DNA of 63,084 bases from Clostridia bacterium (lineage in GTDB: Bacteria > Bacillota > Clostridia > Peptostreptococcales > Caminicellaceae), in the NCBI GenBank assembly GCA_022361035.1, contig JAKSBP010000411.1:1-63084 (forward strand), written 5' to 3'. The notes under the pieces are model-generated. The model had not been told where the DNA came from. It worked only from the letters and a program-made list of their open reading frames with translations, and made no database searches. Numbering within the stretch: position 1 is the first letter of the stretch; every line of letters starts with the position of its first letter. The translations under genes and the position numbers were made by a program. Positions 40,401 through 50,890 of the stretch are shown here, in pieces.

Positions 40401-41579
40401 TTATCTTTCAATTCCAACTCTTCTAACATTCATTTGGAAATCCACCTTAACCTTTGCCTTAGGATAAATTTCATCCCAGTCCTCCTTGATTTTTTCCCAA
40501 GTATCAGGCTGGAATTTCCTTAAATGTTCTCCCACTTTAAAAATATCTACCTCAAAATCTTTTTGAATCTTTTCAAATAAATCTTCTAATTCCTTAGATA
40601 TCACTTCATTCATTTTTTTATTCACCCTGTCTATATATTTTGCATCAAAGGCTTTTTCTGGAGTTTCAAAGTAATGCTGAATAATATCCCCTTCCGCATT
40701 AATTGTAAAGTTTACGTGTATCTTTCCTTCTTTATCTTCATATGCCTTCATTTCAGTTTGTAAATCAGTTTGATTTACTACAAGGAATTTACCGTCTACT
40801 TTGATTGTATAATCAACTACTTTGTTTTCTCCCTTTAAAATTAAAGCATTCCTAGTTTCAAGCTCTCCTAAAACACCTACTATTGTATTATCCTTTAAGA
40901 TTCCCGCACCACTTATTTTTAAACGATCCTTAGATTTTACTATTCGAGGTGCCAGAGCTCCGTTACTTTCATTAAGATCAATAATTATATTCCCCATATC
41001 ACCTCTTGCTGCTCTGGTTGGTCTAATTTCCTTCTCCATCAATTCTTCAATATATAACCCGACATCCATGTTTTTACCTGTATCTGTCATCAATATATCT
41101 TGGGCCTTATTTGGTGTTACGAAAAAATGCAGTTTTCTATTTAAAAAGGCACTTCTTTGGAATGTATCGAATATCTCCCTAAAAAGGGTCTCATCCTTTG
41201 CTAACTCTTCACTAAATATCATGGCCTTAAGATGGTTGGTGTCATAATTTTTATTATCCCTCAGAGCAACCTGCCGCCTTCCTTCAGCCCAGCTTATAGA
41301 GGTAGTACTATATATAAAAAATGGCTCTCCTTCTTGCTTACCAGCTATGAGGGCGACATTTGGATAAGTAGCGGTTCTAATATATCTATTTATAGGATTT
41401 TCCTGTGTCTCCTTTTCTAATCTTTCTTCATTTGACCTATCATCTTCCTCATATTTGTCATAACCTATAGCAGTAATAAAAGCCCTTTCATCTATTTCCA
41501 CCTTATCCCAGCATCCACTGCTTATCAAGGGAATAAAAGCAATTATCAATATGAAAATACATATTCTTTTTCTATCCAT
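40401..41579 (-). CDS. gerAC: Ger(x)C germinant-receptor lipoprotein (C subunit)
   Basis: 392 residues. Lipoprotein signal with lipobox LISSGC (Cys23). Ger(x)C family body (WDKVEIDERAFITAIGYDK, FLNRKLHFFVTPNKAQDIL). Third subunit of a GerA-type nutrient receptor in the spore inner membrane. The ATG overlaps the end of the permease gene by 8 bp, so it is cotranscribed with gerAB and gerAA. Confidence 0.94.
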   Translation of the reverse strand: MDRKRICIFILIIAFIPLISSGCWDKVEIDERAFITAIGYDKYEEDDRSNEERLEKETQENPINRYIRTATYPNVALIAGKQEGEPFFIYSTTSISWAEGRRQVALRDNKNYDTNHLKAMIFSEELAKDETLFREIFDTFQRSAFLNRKLHFFVTPNKAQDILMTDTGKNMDVGLYIEELMEKEIRPTRAARGDMGNIIIDLNESNGALAPRIVKSKDRLKISGAGILKDNTIVGVLGELETRNALILKGENKVVDYTIKVDGKFLVVNQTDLQTEMKAYEDKEGKIHVNFTINAEGDIIQHYFETPEKAFDAKYIDRVNKKMNEVISKELEDLFEKIQKDFEVDIFKVGEHLRKFQPDTWEKIKEDWDEIYPKAKVKVDFQMNVRRVGIER

Positions 41580-42696
41580 TTTTCCTTATACCCCCTTTAG
41601 TTTTCTTTGTAAAAAAACTGATAAATAAAAGCATTACAGGTATTGCTATAACAAAAACTGTACCAACGTAGATTGAAAACTTATCTAAATAGTCATATAC
41701 CTCAGCTATATTATCAGGAACTAGGGACAATACATATATTATAGGCAGCAATATTACAGGAATATAATTATGTTCCTTAGATTTTAATATCCTACTCAGT
41801 AGAAATACTGCCCCAAAATAGCTAATAGCGATGGTCATAAATATAGATAAAAGCCATGTGGCCATTATTACAACCTCTACATTTTCAACTAGTGTCCCCG
41901 GTATATCAACATCTCTAAAAAGAGTTATAACGGGCCAGATAAGATCTTTATTTTCAGCAATACCAAATCTAGCAATGGTTATTCCAGTAAAAATAAAATA
42001 TACTAAGGAAATAAAGCCTACTGCAGAAATAACAGTTTTCTTTATATTTTCAGTATCCTTTACAAAGAAAGTCCAAATTAAAATTAATTCAAAACCAATA
42101 AAGCTAAAAAACAACTTAGGTAAAGCCCTAATTAAGTCTGCAAATGGAGTTCTTAGTATAGGTAAAAAACATGTAAAGTCCAAATCAGGTATTGCAACGA
42201 GACTAATAAAGATGGCGGGAATTATTGAAAGGGGCAAAATTATTACAGCCATTCTTGCAATAGATTCTATACCACTTCTTACTAAGTATATAGTTGTAAT
42301 CAAGAAAATAATGATTATAACCTCTATTGGTGTATTTAACAATAGGAAGTTTTTTGTTATTTCTCCAAAGGCTCTTACTTCCAATGTAATAAGTATGAAT
42401 ATATAGATAAAATATACAAGTCCTACCAATATGCCTATGGGCTTAAAAAGTACAGAATTAGTAATTTCTATTATGTTTTGCTTAGGAAATTTCATTATTA
42501 ATCTTTGTGTTACTAGAGCTATAATTAAAAATATTATACTACTCAATAATAACAATATTAAACTATCTGGTCCCGCCTCCGTAGCTAAAATCCTTGGAAG
42601 GGATAAAACCCCTATCCCAATAACAGTAATAACCAATATAGAAAATAACTGATTACTCACAATCATATCATTATTTCTATCCACTATTATCTTCAC
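41572..42696 (-). CDS. gerAB: GerAB-type spore germination permease (B subunit)
   Basis: 374 residues with about ten hydrophobic membrane segments. Spore_permease family of the APC superfamily (IGIGVLSLPRILATEAGPDS at the N-terminus). The B subunit forms the germinant-binding pocket of the receptor. It overlaps gerAA by 20 bp and gerAC by 8 bp. Confidence 0.94.
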   Translation of the reverse strand: MKIIVDRNNDMIVSNQLFSILVITVIGIGVLSLPRILATEAGPDSLILLLLSSIIFLIIALVTQRLIMKFPKQNIIEITNSVLFKPIGILVGLVYFIYIFILITLEVRAFGEITKNFLLLNTPIEVIIIIFLITTIYLVRSGIESIARMAVIILPLSIIPAIFISLVAIPDLDFTCFLPILRTPFADLIRALPKLFFSFIGFELILIWTFFVKDTENIKKTVISAVGFISLVYFIFTGITIARFGIAENKDLIWPVITLFRDVDIPGTLVENVEVVIMATWLLSIFMTIAISYFGAVFLLSRILKSKEHNYIPVILLPIIYVLSLVPDNIAEVYDYLDKFSIYVGTVFVIAIPVMLLFISFFTKKTKGGIRKNG

Positions 42697-44278
42697 CCTT
42701 CTTTAAATAGTCTCTACTAAAGCTATCAGCCATTCTATTTTTATCATTCTTTGCTATAAATTCAGGTCTGCGTTTCATTCTATGCAAGGGAGCTCTTATA
42801 AAGGTATCCTTAAGATCCTTTATTGACATATTGTAATTTAATGGTGCTAAATAGGGGATTCCAAAGCTCTTTAAATTTGATAGATGTGTAAGGGTAATTA
42901 AAAATACAATCATAACTCCATATAGTCCCAAAAATGCAGCAGCCGCCATAAAGGTAAATCTAAGTAATCTAAAGGAAATTCCAAAGCTATAATCTGGAAT
43001 AGAGTATGTAGCGATAGCCGTTATGGCAACTACTATTACCATAAGGGAACTAACTATACCTGCTTCAACTGCTGCTTGACCTAGTACTAAACCTCCTACT
43101 ATACCTATAGTAGACCCTATTGGTCCCGGCAGTCTAATTCCCGCTTCCCTAAGCAATTCCAATATACCCTCCATGATAAATGCCTCTATAGCTGCTGGGA
43201 AGGGTACACCATCCCTATTTCCCGCTATATAGAGGGCCAGTTCAGTTGGTATCATTCCAGGGTGATATGAAAGCATGGCAATATAAAGGGCCGGTAATAG
43301 AATTGATATCATTACAGCTATATATCTAAGAATTCTTAAAGCACTTGCCACTATAAATCTTTCATTGTAATCTTCAGATGCCTGAAGTAAAGTATTGAAG
43401 GTAGTTGGTACTATTAAAACAAAGGGAGTATTATCTATGACAATAGCTACTTTTCCTTCATAAAGGCCAGCAGCTACTTTTTCAGGCCTTTCAGTGCTTT
43501 GAATATGTGGAAATGGCGACCGCCAATTATCTTCTATGAGCTGTTCCACATAGCCGCTCTCCATGATACCATCTATCTCAATTTTCCTTAATCTATAAAC
43601 TACAGTCTTTAATATATCTTGATTCACTAATCCATCTATGAAGAGTACAGCTATATCGGTCTTTGATCTTTTGCCAATCTTCATCTGCTTTACTTTGAGT
43701 TTCGGATCTCTAATTCTTCTTCTAATAAGTACAGTACTAACCCTAAGTGTCTCTGTAAAACCCTCACGGGAGCCTCTTATAACTACATCTGACTCCGGTT
43801 CTGATATCCCCCTCATGGGCCATCCCTTTGAAGCGATTATTATTGCCTTATCCCATTTATCGATGAATAAGACTGTTTCGCCGGTCAATATACTGTCTAC
43901 CACTTTATTTAAATCATCAACTTCCTCTAAGTCCGTTACAGACAAAACTCCATCCTTTATTAAATCATAGACCTTTTCCCTAACATTCCTCACTTCTGGT
44001 TCCGTCATCCTGGAGAGCATCATAAGATTCTTTAATACATATTCATTAACTATTATCTTATCAGCAAGTCCTTCTGTATATACCGTAGCAAATTTAAGGT
44101 TCTGGTTTACACCAACATTAAATTCTCTATATACCATATCATCACAATCACTTAAAATTTCCTTTACTTTTTTAAGGTTTTCTTGCAAGTTCTTAGTTAT
44201 ATTAATTTTATTTCCCTTATTCTTCTTAGGTTCAAAAAGTTTTTGATAATCACCCATCATATACCTCCCTTTAGCCAA
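42677..44278 (-). CDS. gerAA: GerAA-type germinant receptor A subunit
   Basis: 533 residues. Large cytoplasmic N-terminal domain (to ~320), then about five TM helices (ILLPALYIAMLSYHPGMIPTE, GPIGSTIGIVGGLVLGQAAV), then a short hydrophilic C-terminus. SpoVAF/GerA family signature segments: SEPESDVVIRGSREGFTE and RRIRDPKLKVKQMKIG. With gerAB and gerAC it forms one germinant receptor; the germinant cannot be predicted. Confidence 0.95.
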   Translation of the reverse strand: MAKGRYMMGDYQKLFEPKKNKGNKINITKNLQENLKKVKEILSDCDDMVYREFNVGVNQNLKFATVYTEGLADKIIVNEYVLKNLMMLSRMTEPEVRNVREKVYDLIKDGVLSVTDLEEVDDLNKVVDSILTGETVLFIDKWDKAIIIASKGWPMRGISEPESDVVIRGSREGFTETLRVSTVLIRRRIRDPKLKVKQMKIGKRSKTDIAVLFIDGLVNQDILKTVVYRLRKIEIDGIMESGYVEQLIEDNWRSPFPHIQSTERPEKVAAGLYEGKVAIVIDNTPFVLIVPTTFNTLLQASEDYNERFIVASALRILRYIAVMISILLPALYIAMLSYHPGMIPTELALYIAGNRDGVPFPAAIEAFIMEGILELLREAGIRLPGPIGSTIGIVGGLVLGQAAVEAGIVSSLMVIVVAITAIATYSIPDYSFGISFRLLRFTFMAAAAFLGLYGVMIVFLITLTHLSNLKSFGIPYLAPLNYNMSIKDLKDTFIRAPLHRMKRRPEFIAKNDKNRMADSFSRDYLKKGEDNSG

Positions 44279-44378
44279 TAACTAATATCTATCATGAATT
44301 AGTATTAACATCTTACAATAAGTCCACAAAAAATATTAACTTTAGTAATTTTAACAGTTAGCAGTCAGTGGCTAAAAC

Positions 44379-44588
44379 CTAATATACATATCTCATAGTT
44401 ATAAAAAATGTTAACCCTCCAACCAAATATAGATAACCTATAAATTTACAAACCCTAGCTTCTTTATTTAGTTTTTTCTTTTTGAGGGCTTTATAATCTA
44501 TAAAAATAATAAAAAGGGATGACCCTACTGTTAACAACAGCATATACATAGTAGCTAAGCTTTTTATTTTCTCTAAACTTATTACCAT
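44379..44588 (-). CDS. Small two-helix membrane protein upstream of gerA operon
   Basis: The start is placed at ATG 44588, giving 69 residues. A longer in-frame start (44633) adds only a hydrophilic stretch, and the purine-rich AAAGGAAG site precedes the shorter start. Two TM helices (MYMLLLTVGSSLFIIFI and IGYLYLVGGLTFFITM) are separated by a KKKKLNKEAR loop. Size, topology and position match the small D subunits found beside some GerA-type receptor operons that modulate receptor function. That identity is an inference. 100 bp upstream of gerAA, same strand. Confidence 0.6.
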   Translation of the reverse strand: MVISLEKIKSLATMYMLLLTVGSSLFIIFIDYKALKKKKLNKEARVCKFIGYLYLVGGLTFFITMRYVY

Positions 44589-45030
44589 TTCCTCACTTCC
44601 TTTAGGAAAATTTCTTCTATATAGCCTTTGCAAAACTAATTATCTATATTCATAGAAGTTAGAATATCTATAAGTTTCAAGTTGCAACTCCTCAAATTTT
44701 TGAGAAAGAAAGGGACCTATAGACACCTTGGTAGATTAAAATTCCTTTTGATTTCAATTCCCCTAAGGTTACAGATTGTACTTAAGGCTTCTTCCATATA
44801 ATATAATACATAAAAAAAACCAAGGACCTATATCCTCAGCTTATACCAATTTTATATTATAATTTTTTCAACCCTCAAAGGAAGTACGAGCTAATAAATT
44901 TCCTCAATGGGGCCTTTATCAGGCCTTTGATAAATCCAAATTTCTTCCTGATTCCCTAGGCCGAGAACCCTAAGTCCATCACCCTTAGAACTTCAAATTT
45001 GTCAAAAGCCTGCCATCTTGTAGATTTTAT
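44589..45030. other. Intergenic leader of the gerA operon
   Basis: About 440 bp. Contains a small dyad on the minus strand (TTTATCA/TGATAAA with a 6-nt loop, about 44915-44935) and three degenerate C(T/C)(T/A)AGGG heptamers near 44955-44995. No T run after the gntR stop and no clear promoter seen. Confidence 0.35.
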
Positions 45031-45720
45031 CTAATCCTTTATTATCTTATTTTTCTTTCTCCATTTGATTATTGATTCCTCTATCATTTCAACATGGGTT
45101 TGAGCATATTGCTGTGCCTCTTTTGAATCCCTATGTGCGATTGCATTCACTATTGCCCTATGATATTTAACTAAATCCTCATGTTCATCATATTCGTTAA
45201 AATATATTACTCTAAATCTTTGAAATTGCTCGTGTAGTCCTTGTACAATCTGCAAAAGCTTGTTATTTCTTGCCCCTTTAATTATCATATCGTGAAACTT
45301 ATTATCCAGCTCAATCATATCTTCCTTTTCCATAGTCATCATGCCGTCTTCAAATTTTTTTAATACTTCCTTTAATGCGTCAATCTCTTCATCAGACATC
45401 CTTTCAGCAGCAAGGTATGTGGCTAGACCCTCTAAAAACATTCTAACTTCTAGAACATCTAGAATGTCTTTAATGGACATGTCAGCTACATATGCTCCCT
45501 TTCTTGGTATCATTTCCACAAGACCCTCAAGCTCTAGCTTTCTAATTGCTTCCCTTACAGGAGTACGACTTACACCAAGCTGTTCAGCAAGCTGAAGCTC
45601 CATAAGTCTTTCTCCAGGTTCCAGTTTTCCATTTAAAATAGAATTTCTTAGATGCTCAAATACAATTTCCCTCAAGGGTTTATAGTTACTTATTTCTAAT
45701 TTACTCAATTTAGATTCCAT
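45031..45720 (-). CDS. GntR-family regulator, FadR/FCD type
   Basis: The start is placed at ATG 45720 (MESKL); the upstream in-frame ATG 45738 encodes the GGGAGG ribosome binding site and overlaps the ispE stop. 229 residues. Winged HTH 10-75 (GERLMELQLAEQLGVSRTPV) followed by an FCD all-helical ligand domain (about 90-215, with metal-type D/H residues in ELDNKFHDMI and HRAIVNAI). Cotranscribed with ispE. Target and ligand unknown. Confidence 0.9.
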   Translation of the reverse strand: MESKLSKLEISNYKPLREIVFEHLRNSILNGKLEPGERLMELQLAEQLGVSRTPVREAIRKLELEGLVEMIPRKGAYVADMSIKDILDVLEVRMFLEGLATYLAAERMSDEEIDALKEVLKKFEDGMMTMEKEDMIELDNKFHDMIIKGARNNKLLQIVQGLHEQFQRFRVIYFNEYDEHEDLVKYHRAIVNAIAHRDSKEAQQYAQTHVEMIEESIIKWRKKNKIIKD

Positions 45721-45724
45721 AATT

Positions 45725-46588
45725 TTATTGCCTCCCATTATAAGTCCTGACTAGATAGGTCTGTTTATATAGTAATCTTAACTTTTCATAGGCCGATTTT
45801 GCTTTGTTATAGTCTTTAAAGATTCCATATACGCTTGGACCACTACCACTCATCAAGCTTCCAACAGCACCATATTCAAACATTTTTTCTTTAATAAGCT
45901 TTACTACTAGATACTTGTTAAATATTCCTGATTCAAAGACGTTACATAAATTGTTAGAAATATCATATAGGTTATCCCTTTCAAGGGCCTTTAATAAAGC
46001 CCCTGTTTTTGGCCTAATGCTGATATCATCTAACTTTAAATTTCCATAGGCTTCTGCAGTTGATATACATATATTAGGTTTAGATAATACTATCCAGCCA
46101 CTATTTAATCCTTTAACCCTAGTTAATCTTTCTCCTATGCCCTCAGCAAGGGCTGCATTACCTAAAATGCAGAAGGGAACATCGGCCCCAATTGATGCCC
46201 CTATTTCAATCATCTCTTCTAAGGAAAGGTTTAAATCATATAAAATATTCATTCCCCTAATAACCGCAGCGGCATCACTGCTTCCCCCAGCTAAACCAGC
46301 GGCAATGGGAATATTTTTCTTAATATCTATATATATACCACCATCTATATTATATTTTTCTAGAATAAGACTAGCTGCTTTATAAGCAATATTGGACATA
46401 TCTGTAGGTAAAAAAAGGCAATCCGTAGCTATTATAATATCTTCATTAATTTTTTTTAAAATAATTTCATCGTAAAGGGTTATTTGCTGCATTATCATTT
46501 TAACATTATGATATCCATCATTTCTTTTATTTAGTACATCTAATGACAAATTTATCTTTGCATAGGCCTTTAACTTTAGTTTATCCAT
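45725..46588 (-). CDS. ispE: 4-diphosphocytidyl-2-C-methyl-D-erythritol kinase
   Basis: 287 residues, GHMP kinase. Phosphorylates CDP-methylerythritol in the MEP isoprenoid pathway. N-terminal KAYAKINLSLDVLNKRNDGYH, ATP-binding PIAAGLAGGSSDAA (94-107), and C-terminal GSLMSGSGPSVYG. ATG with an AGAGGTG site. The next gene (gntR) begins within its stop region. Confidence 0.96.
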   Translation of the reverse strand: MDKLKLKAYAKINLSLDVLNKRNDGYHNVKMIMQQITLYDEIILKKINEDIIIATDCLFLPTDMSNIAYKAASLILEKYNIDGGIYIDIKKNIPIAAGLAGGSSDAAAVIRGMNILYDLNLSLEEMIEIGASIGADVPFCILGNAALAEGIGERLTRVKGLNSGWIVLSKPNICISTAEAYGNLKLDDISIRPKTGALLKALERDNLYDISNNLCNVFESGIFNKYLVVKLIKEKMFEYGAVGSLMSGSGPSVYGIFKDYNKAKSAYEKLRLLYKQTYLVRTYNGRQ

Positions 46589-46711
46589 TTATTGCACCTC
46601 TTTTCTAAATGGAAGAAGTCCATGAAGGGTCTGATAGTAAAATTTTTTCAATATATATTTAAAATACAATATACAAAATACATTTTTACTTACATACTTA
46701 ATATTATAAAC

Positions 46712-46740
46712 AAAAAATCCGTAGGAGACTACGGATTTTT
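46712..46740. terminator. Terminator of sipL
   Basis: AAAAATCCGTAG-GAGA-CTACGGATTTTT, symmetrical with T runs on both strands, between the end of sipL (46920) and ispE. Confidence 0.85.
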
Positions 46741-46919
46741 CATAATTTATAGGAAATTATATTAAAATTAACCTCATATGATTAAATTGTATCATAAAAT
46801 TAGTTAAATATATAGGGTTAACACTCTATAAATTTTAGAATATTTAATCATAGATTAACACAATTACATCATAGGAAGGTTTGTAAAAAGCCATTATGAA
46901 ATTTTCTCCATTAATAGAA

Positions 46920-48494
46920 TTAAAATTTATATTCGTAATTTTTCTGAATTATTATTTTGTCTCCTGGATTAACTTCCTCTAAGTTAGCAATATCATTTGT
47001 ATCTAAAATTTCCTTTACTGTTGTATTATACCTTTTTGCTATATCCCACAAGCCATCTCCCTCTTGAACAAAATATACAGTTATGCTTGCCCTATTGTCA
47101 TCCTCAGTAACTTCACCCAAATCTTCAACATTAACCAATACTTCCATCTCATGTTCCTTACTTACTTCACTATAGGCATGAAGATTGAATTTAGCCTCAA
47201 CCTGCTTAGAGTTAATAGCAACATAGTCAATATTATCGATGTCTAGCTTTACATCCGCCGTCATCTCTTCATTCATACCTTCCATCTCCACATAATGTCT
47301 AAATGGAATTTCCTGATTATATGAGTATACTTCCATTTCCTCATTATCAGCCATATACAAGACATTTGTATCAATAAAGCCTTCTATAATATTTTTATTA
47401 TCTATAAGCTTATAATCTGTAACCATTGGTCTAGCCTTTACTGTAACTACTTTAAATATACTTGGATATTCCGATGGTGTATCTATGGTTTCCTTTATAA
47501 CAGCATTGGAAGAATTTCTCCCAATACTTTTGAGAAACTTCAATTTACTGGTTTGAAGGTTTAACTTTCTTGAAGGAGAATAGGCATCTAAGAGTACTTC
47601 CTTCTCTACATTGTTGTGAACCATAACATTTGCCTTTAATACTGCTTCCACATCATAAACCTTATTTTCTTCGTTTAGGTCTTGCTTTAAATCTGTAAAA
47701 ATTTCATTTACATTTACTTCAACTTTACAATCCATATTATTTTCAGCCCTAGGAACCTCAATAAAGTGATTAAAGGGTATCTCATGCTTTACTTCATGTA
47801 TTGGATTTCTCGGTTCTTCTGTAGTATAAATCATATTAAGGTTAAGATTCCCCCCTATAATTACCTTGTTATCTGTTACCTTTTTTTCTGTAACTACAGC
47901 ATTTGCATTGGCTTCTAGTATCTCAGCAATTTCAGCATTATCTTCTGCCAGTTCAAAGCTTTCTCTTATAACAGTTTGGGATGAATTATTTCCAACTAAA
48001 TTATCGTAGCTTATATTATCTTTTAAAGCTTGAACATCATCTATCCCTTCAACTTCCTGGACAATATCAATTTCTTCTGTCTTGAAAACCTTACCACTTA
48101 AGTTTATAACAGTCTGAATCGAAAGCTTTCTTTCATTCATGATACCAAAATCTATGTGTTCTATATTGTGATTTACCTCGGGAACCATCATCGAATCTAT
48201 ATTATCCATTTCTATGTTTTGAGTAAAGCTAGTTGATGCATTCATACTATGTAAAAGCTTATCAGGGTCGTTTGATGTATAGAGTACTTTATAATTTACT
48301 GAACCATCAACTACAATTTTACCTTGTATTATCTCTTTATCGCTTATATTTACCTTTCCTTCAGCAGATAAAATATTATGAATATCTGGTTTAGAATCTG
48401 GAACAACTATATCACTTTCTACAAGTGCCTGAATATTTTCCGATCCAATCATTCTATCTAACCTAAGGTTTTCTTTTACTAATCCCACGGACAT
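46920..48494 (-). CDS. sipL: SPOCS/LysM protein, SipL-like
   Basis: 524 residues. Three repeats of the SPOCS (DUF3794) type, each with ...KPDIHNILSAEG, VDGSVNYKVLYTSNDP / IGGNLNLNMIYTTEEP / IEGFIDTNVLYMADNE and a following PFxHxxE segment. C-terminal LysM (about 475-520: FVQEGDGLWDIAKRYNTTVKEI). In clostridia SipL binds SpoIVA through its LysM to attach the coat to the forespore; no signal peptide fits a mother-cell cytosolic protein. Length fits SipL. Confidence 0.88.
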   Translation of the reverse strand: MSVGLVKENLRLDRMIGSENIQALVESDIVVPDSKPDIHNILSAEGKVNISDKEIIQGKIVVDGSVNYKVLYTSNDPDKLLHSMNASTSFTQNIEMDNIDSMMVPEVNHNIEHIDFGIMNERKLSIQTVINLSGKVFKTEEIDIVQEVEGIDDVQALKDNISYDNLVGNNSSQTVIRESFELAEDNAEIAEILEANANAVVTEKKVTDNKVIIGGNLNLNMIYTTEEPRNPIHEVKHEIPFNHFIEVPRAENNMDCKVEVNVNEIFTDLKQDLNEENKVYDVEAVLKANVMVHNNVEKEVLLDAYSPSRKLNLQTSKLKFLKSIGRNSSNAVIKETIDTPSEYPSIFKVVTVKARPMVTDYKLIDNKNIIEGFIDTNVLYMADNEEMEVYSYNQEIPFRHYVEMEGMNEEMTADVKLDIDNIDYVAINSKQVEAKFNLHAYSEVSKEHEMEVLVNVEDLGEVTEDDNRASITVYFVQEGDGLWDIAKRYNTTVKEILDTNDIANLEEVNPGDKIIIQKNYEYKF

Positions 48495-48733
48495 TATCTC
48501 CCATCCCCCTTACAATTTTCTATGAATAATCTGGGTTTAGATTCCTACTATATTAATATTTTATGGACACAAAAATATGACAAAAATTTAGATTCCCCTA
48601 AAATTCCTTTTAAGTGCTAACTATCTATAGTTATCCCTAAACATGAAACTTATGCAAAAAAGTTAGGGACCCTATATTCTATATCTTATCTAAGGATTTC
48701 TAATGCTTTATATACATATGCAAAAGTGTACAA

Positions 48734-48772
48734 AAAAAGAAGTGGGTTGTTAAACTTTACCCACTTCTTTTT
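48734..48772. terminator. Terminator of arcA
   Basis: AAAAAGAAGTGGGT (48734-48747) with ACCCACTTCTTTTT (48759-48772), 11-nt loop. About 80 bp past the arcA stop. Confidence 0.85.
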
Positions 48773-48852
48773 AAAATCTCAATTAATTTTTCCTTTATAA
48801 TAAAATAGTTTAAAATAAGATAGATATTATTCCCATAGCTAAATGAAAACCT

Positions 48853-50091
48853 CTATATGTTTTCCCTAAATAGGGGCATACTCATACATCTTGGACCACC
48901 ACGCCCCCTAGAAAGTTCTGATGATGGAATAATATGAAGCTTTATATTATTCTCTTCTAAAAGTCTGTTAGTAACGTAGTTTCTAGAGTATACTATTACT
49001 TCTCCTGGAGCAATGGCCAATGTATTTGACCCATCATTCCACTGTTCTCTAGCTGCATCAATTATATTTCCATTTCCACAACGAATTAAAGTTACCCTAT
49101 CAAGGTCTAAATACTTCTTAAGTATTTCATTTAACTCCATCGTCTCCTTTTCTATTATTAATTCCTCTGAATTACTAACACGCCTTAATGAGTAAATCGT
49201 TAAGGGACCTTCTATTTCTGGATGAATTGTAAATTTATCATAGTCAACCATTGTAAATACCGTATCTAGATGCATAAAGGCTCTTTTCTTTGGTATGTCA
49301 AAGGCTAATACCACTTCAAAACCTTCATCCTTCATAAGTATTCTTTTAGCCAGCCTCTCTATAGATTGGGCCTCTGTTCTTTCAGATACACCAAGGGCAA
49401 TTACCTTGTCACTCAATATAAGTTGGTCTCCACCTTCGATTGAAGTATCTTCCTCTCTATCATACCAAAAGGGAATATGCATATCTTTAAACATGGGATG
49501 ATGCTTAAAAATATATTTTGAAAATAATGTTTCCCTATTTCGAGTAACGGTTTTCATACGGTTTAGAGAAATCCCTCTTCCTATGGTAGCAAAGGGGTCC
49601 CTTGTAAAATAAAGGTTTGGCATTGGGTCCACTATAAAAGGATAGCTTGATCCAATCATATCGGCTAGGGAAGATTTGTCTTGAAAACTTACCTCCTCTT
49701 TTCTAATACCTTCCATCATTTTACCTATCATTTCCCTTGTCGATGAAAAACTTAAAAGAAAATTCTTCACATACTCTTGTTTCTTTCTACTCACTATATT
49801 AGCTTCTTTAATAAATTCATCGACAAATTCACCTTTAACCCTATTATCAGTAAGGGATTCAGTAGCTAAATCGGCTAGATAGAATACCTCCACACCATTA
49901 TCTCTAAAAACTTGGGCAAAGGCATCGTGTTCTTGTCTTGCTATTTCTAAATAAGGTATATCATCAAATAGAAGTCTATCCATTAGATCAGGAGTTAAAT
50001 TTTCAATCTCTTTTCCCGGTCTATGCAATAATACTTTTTTTAGCTTTCCAATTTCAGATCTTACATTTAACAAGCCCTCTACACTATGCAT
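48853..50091 (-). CDS. arcA: Arginine deiminase
   Basis: 412 residues. Hydrolyses L-arginine to citrulline and ammonia. Guanidine-modifying fold with [35 protein letters not shown] and the catalytic Cys402 in GGPRCMSM. It stands alone: arcB, arcC and an arginine/ornithine antiporter are not beside it, and it has its own terminator, so the rest of the pathway must be elsewhere if present. Confidence 0.95.
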   Translation of the reverse strand: MHSVEGLLNVRSEIGKLKKVLLHRPGKEIENLTPDLMDRLLFDDIPYLEIARQEHDAFAQVFRDNGVEVFYLADLATESLTDNRVKGEFVDEFIKEANIVSRKKQEYVKNFLLSFSSTREMIGKMMEGIRKEEVSFQDKSSLADMIGSSYPFIVDPMPNLYFTRDPFATIGRGISLNRMKTVTRNRETLFSKYIFKHHPMFKDMHIPFWYDREEDTSIEGGDQLILSDKVIALGVSERTEAQSIERLAKRILMKDEGFEVVLAFDIPKKRAFMHLDTVFTMVDYDKFTIHPEIEGPLTIYSLRRVSNSEELIIEKETMELNEILKKYLDLDRVTLIRCGNGNIIDAAREQWNDGSNTLAIAPGEVIVYSRNYVTNRLLEENNIKLHIIPSSELSRGRGGPRCMSMPLFRENI

Positions 50092-50552
50092 GCTTACCCC
50101 CTATTAAAATAAATGGAATTTTTTTACTTTTTATTCATTCATTCTTATTCTTCTTCAAGTATACATGTAATAATTTATATTTTCAACAGCGTGCTTTTTC
50201 AAAGGATGTACCGATTTTCAAATTTATGTAAGAATTATGAATATTCATCCAATGTATATTGACCTAATTTATGGAATAAGCTTTCCCATCACTATTGTTT
50301 TTACAGTAGATAGCTTTTAAATTTCTACAAATTTTGCTATATTTTTTGCATAAAAATTTATAGAAAAGAATAATAATTTTTTTAAAAAAGCAAAATTTTT
50401 CATATTTAATGGACCATAGAATATTGAAGGTTATGGCTAATTTTTACAATTTATAATATAAAATTGATTCAATCATATTATTTAAAATTTTTAAGATTTC
50501 TACTTCTACAAGAAGGGAATTTTACTTAAGTCTACAGGTTTTATATTTGCTC
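50092..50552. other. Very AT-rich intergenic region upstream of arcA
   Basis: About 460 bp of A/T-rich DNA with homopolymeric A and T runs. I see no gene, dyad or promoter pair that stands out. Confidence 0.4.
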
Positions 50553-50590
50553 AAAAAAAATAAAACGCCCGAAAATACAGGCATTTTTTT
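50553..50590 (-). terminator. Terminator of veg
   Basis: Minus strand GCCTG-loop-CGGGC followed by GTTTTATTTTTTTT, overlapping the veg stop region. Confidence 0.75.
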
Positions 50591-50855
50591 ATGAAGCTTG
50601 AATTTTTGAATGATCATTACAAAGGGTGATTTCCACCGTCTCAGTTAATATATCGGAATAGCTGTAAGATACTTTTCTCTCAGAATTAAGTCCTCTATCT
50701 ATTCTAACCACGAAAATGTTTGGATATACTTCTTCTAAAACTCCTTCTTTTACAAACACTCTTTTCCGACCCTTATTAGTTTTAAGTATGACTTTTTGAC
50801 CTATATAACTTTCTACACTTTTCTTTAGTTTAGTTAAGGTCTCTTTGGTGGCCAA
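50589..50855 (-). CDS. veg: Veg family protein
   Basis: The start is placed at TTG 50855, 8 nt after AAGGAGAT; an in-frame ATG 45 nt upstream lies in the leader. 88 residues. Veg family: SYIGQKVILKTNKGRKR, GVLEEVYPNIFVVRID, RKVSYSYSDILTETVEIT. In Bacillus Veg influences biofilm formation through SinR and is made from a very strong promoter; two consensus promoters precede it here. Small basic cytosolic protein. Confidence 0.93.
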   Translation of the reverse strand: MATKETLTKLKKSVESYIGQKVILKTNKGRKRVFVKEGVLEEVYPNIFVVRIDRGLNSERKVSYSYSDILTETVEITLCNDHSKIQAS

Positions 50856-50890
50856 AAAAACATCTCCTTCCTTTCGTTGTATACAGTATA

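Noticed and set aside
44940..45000. Telomere-like C(T/C)(T/A)AGGG triple near 44,955-44,995
   Set aside because: Only three degenerate copies with uneven spacing; chance in an AT-rich region is plausible.
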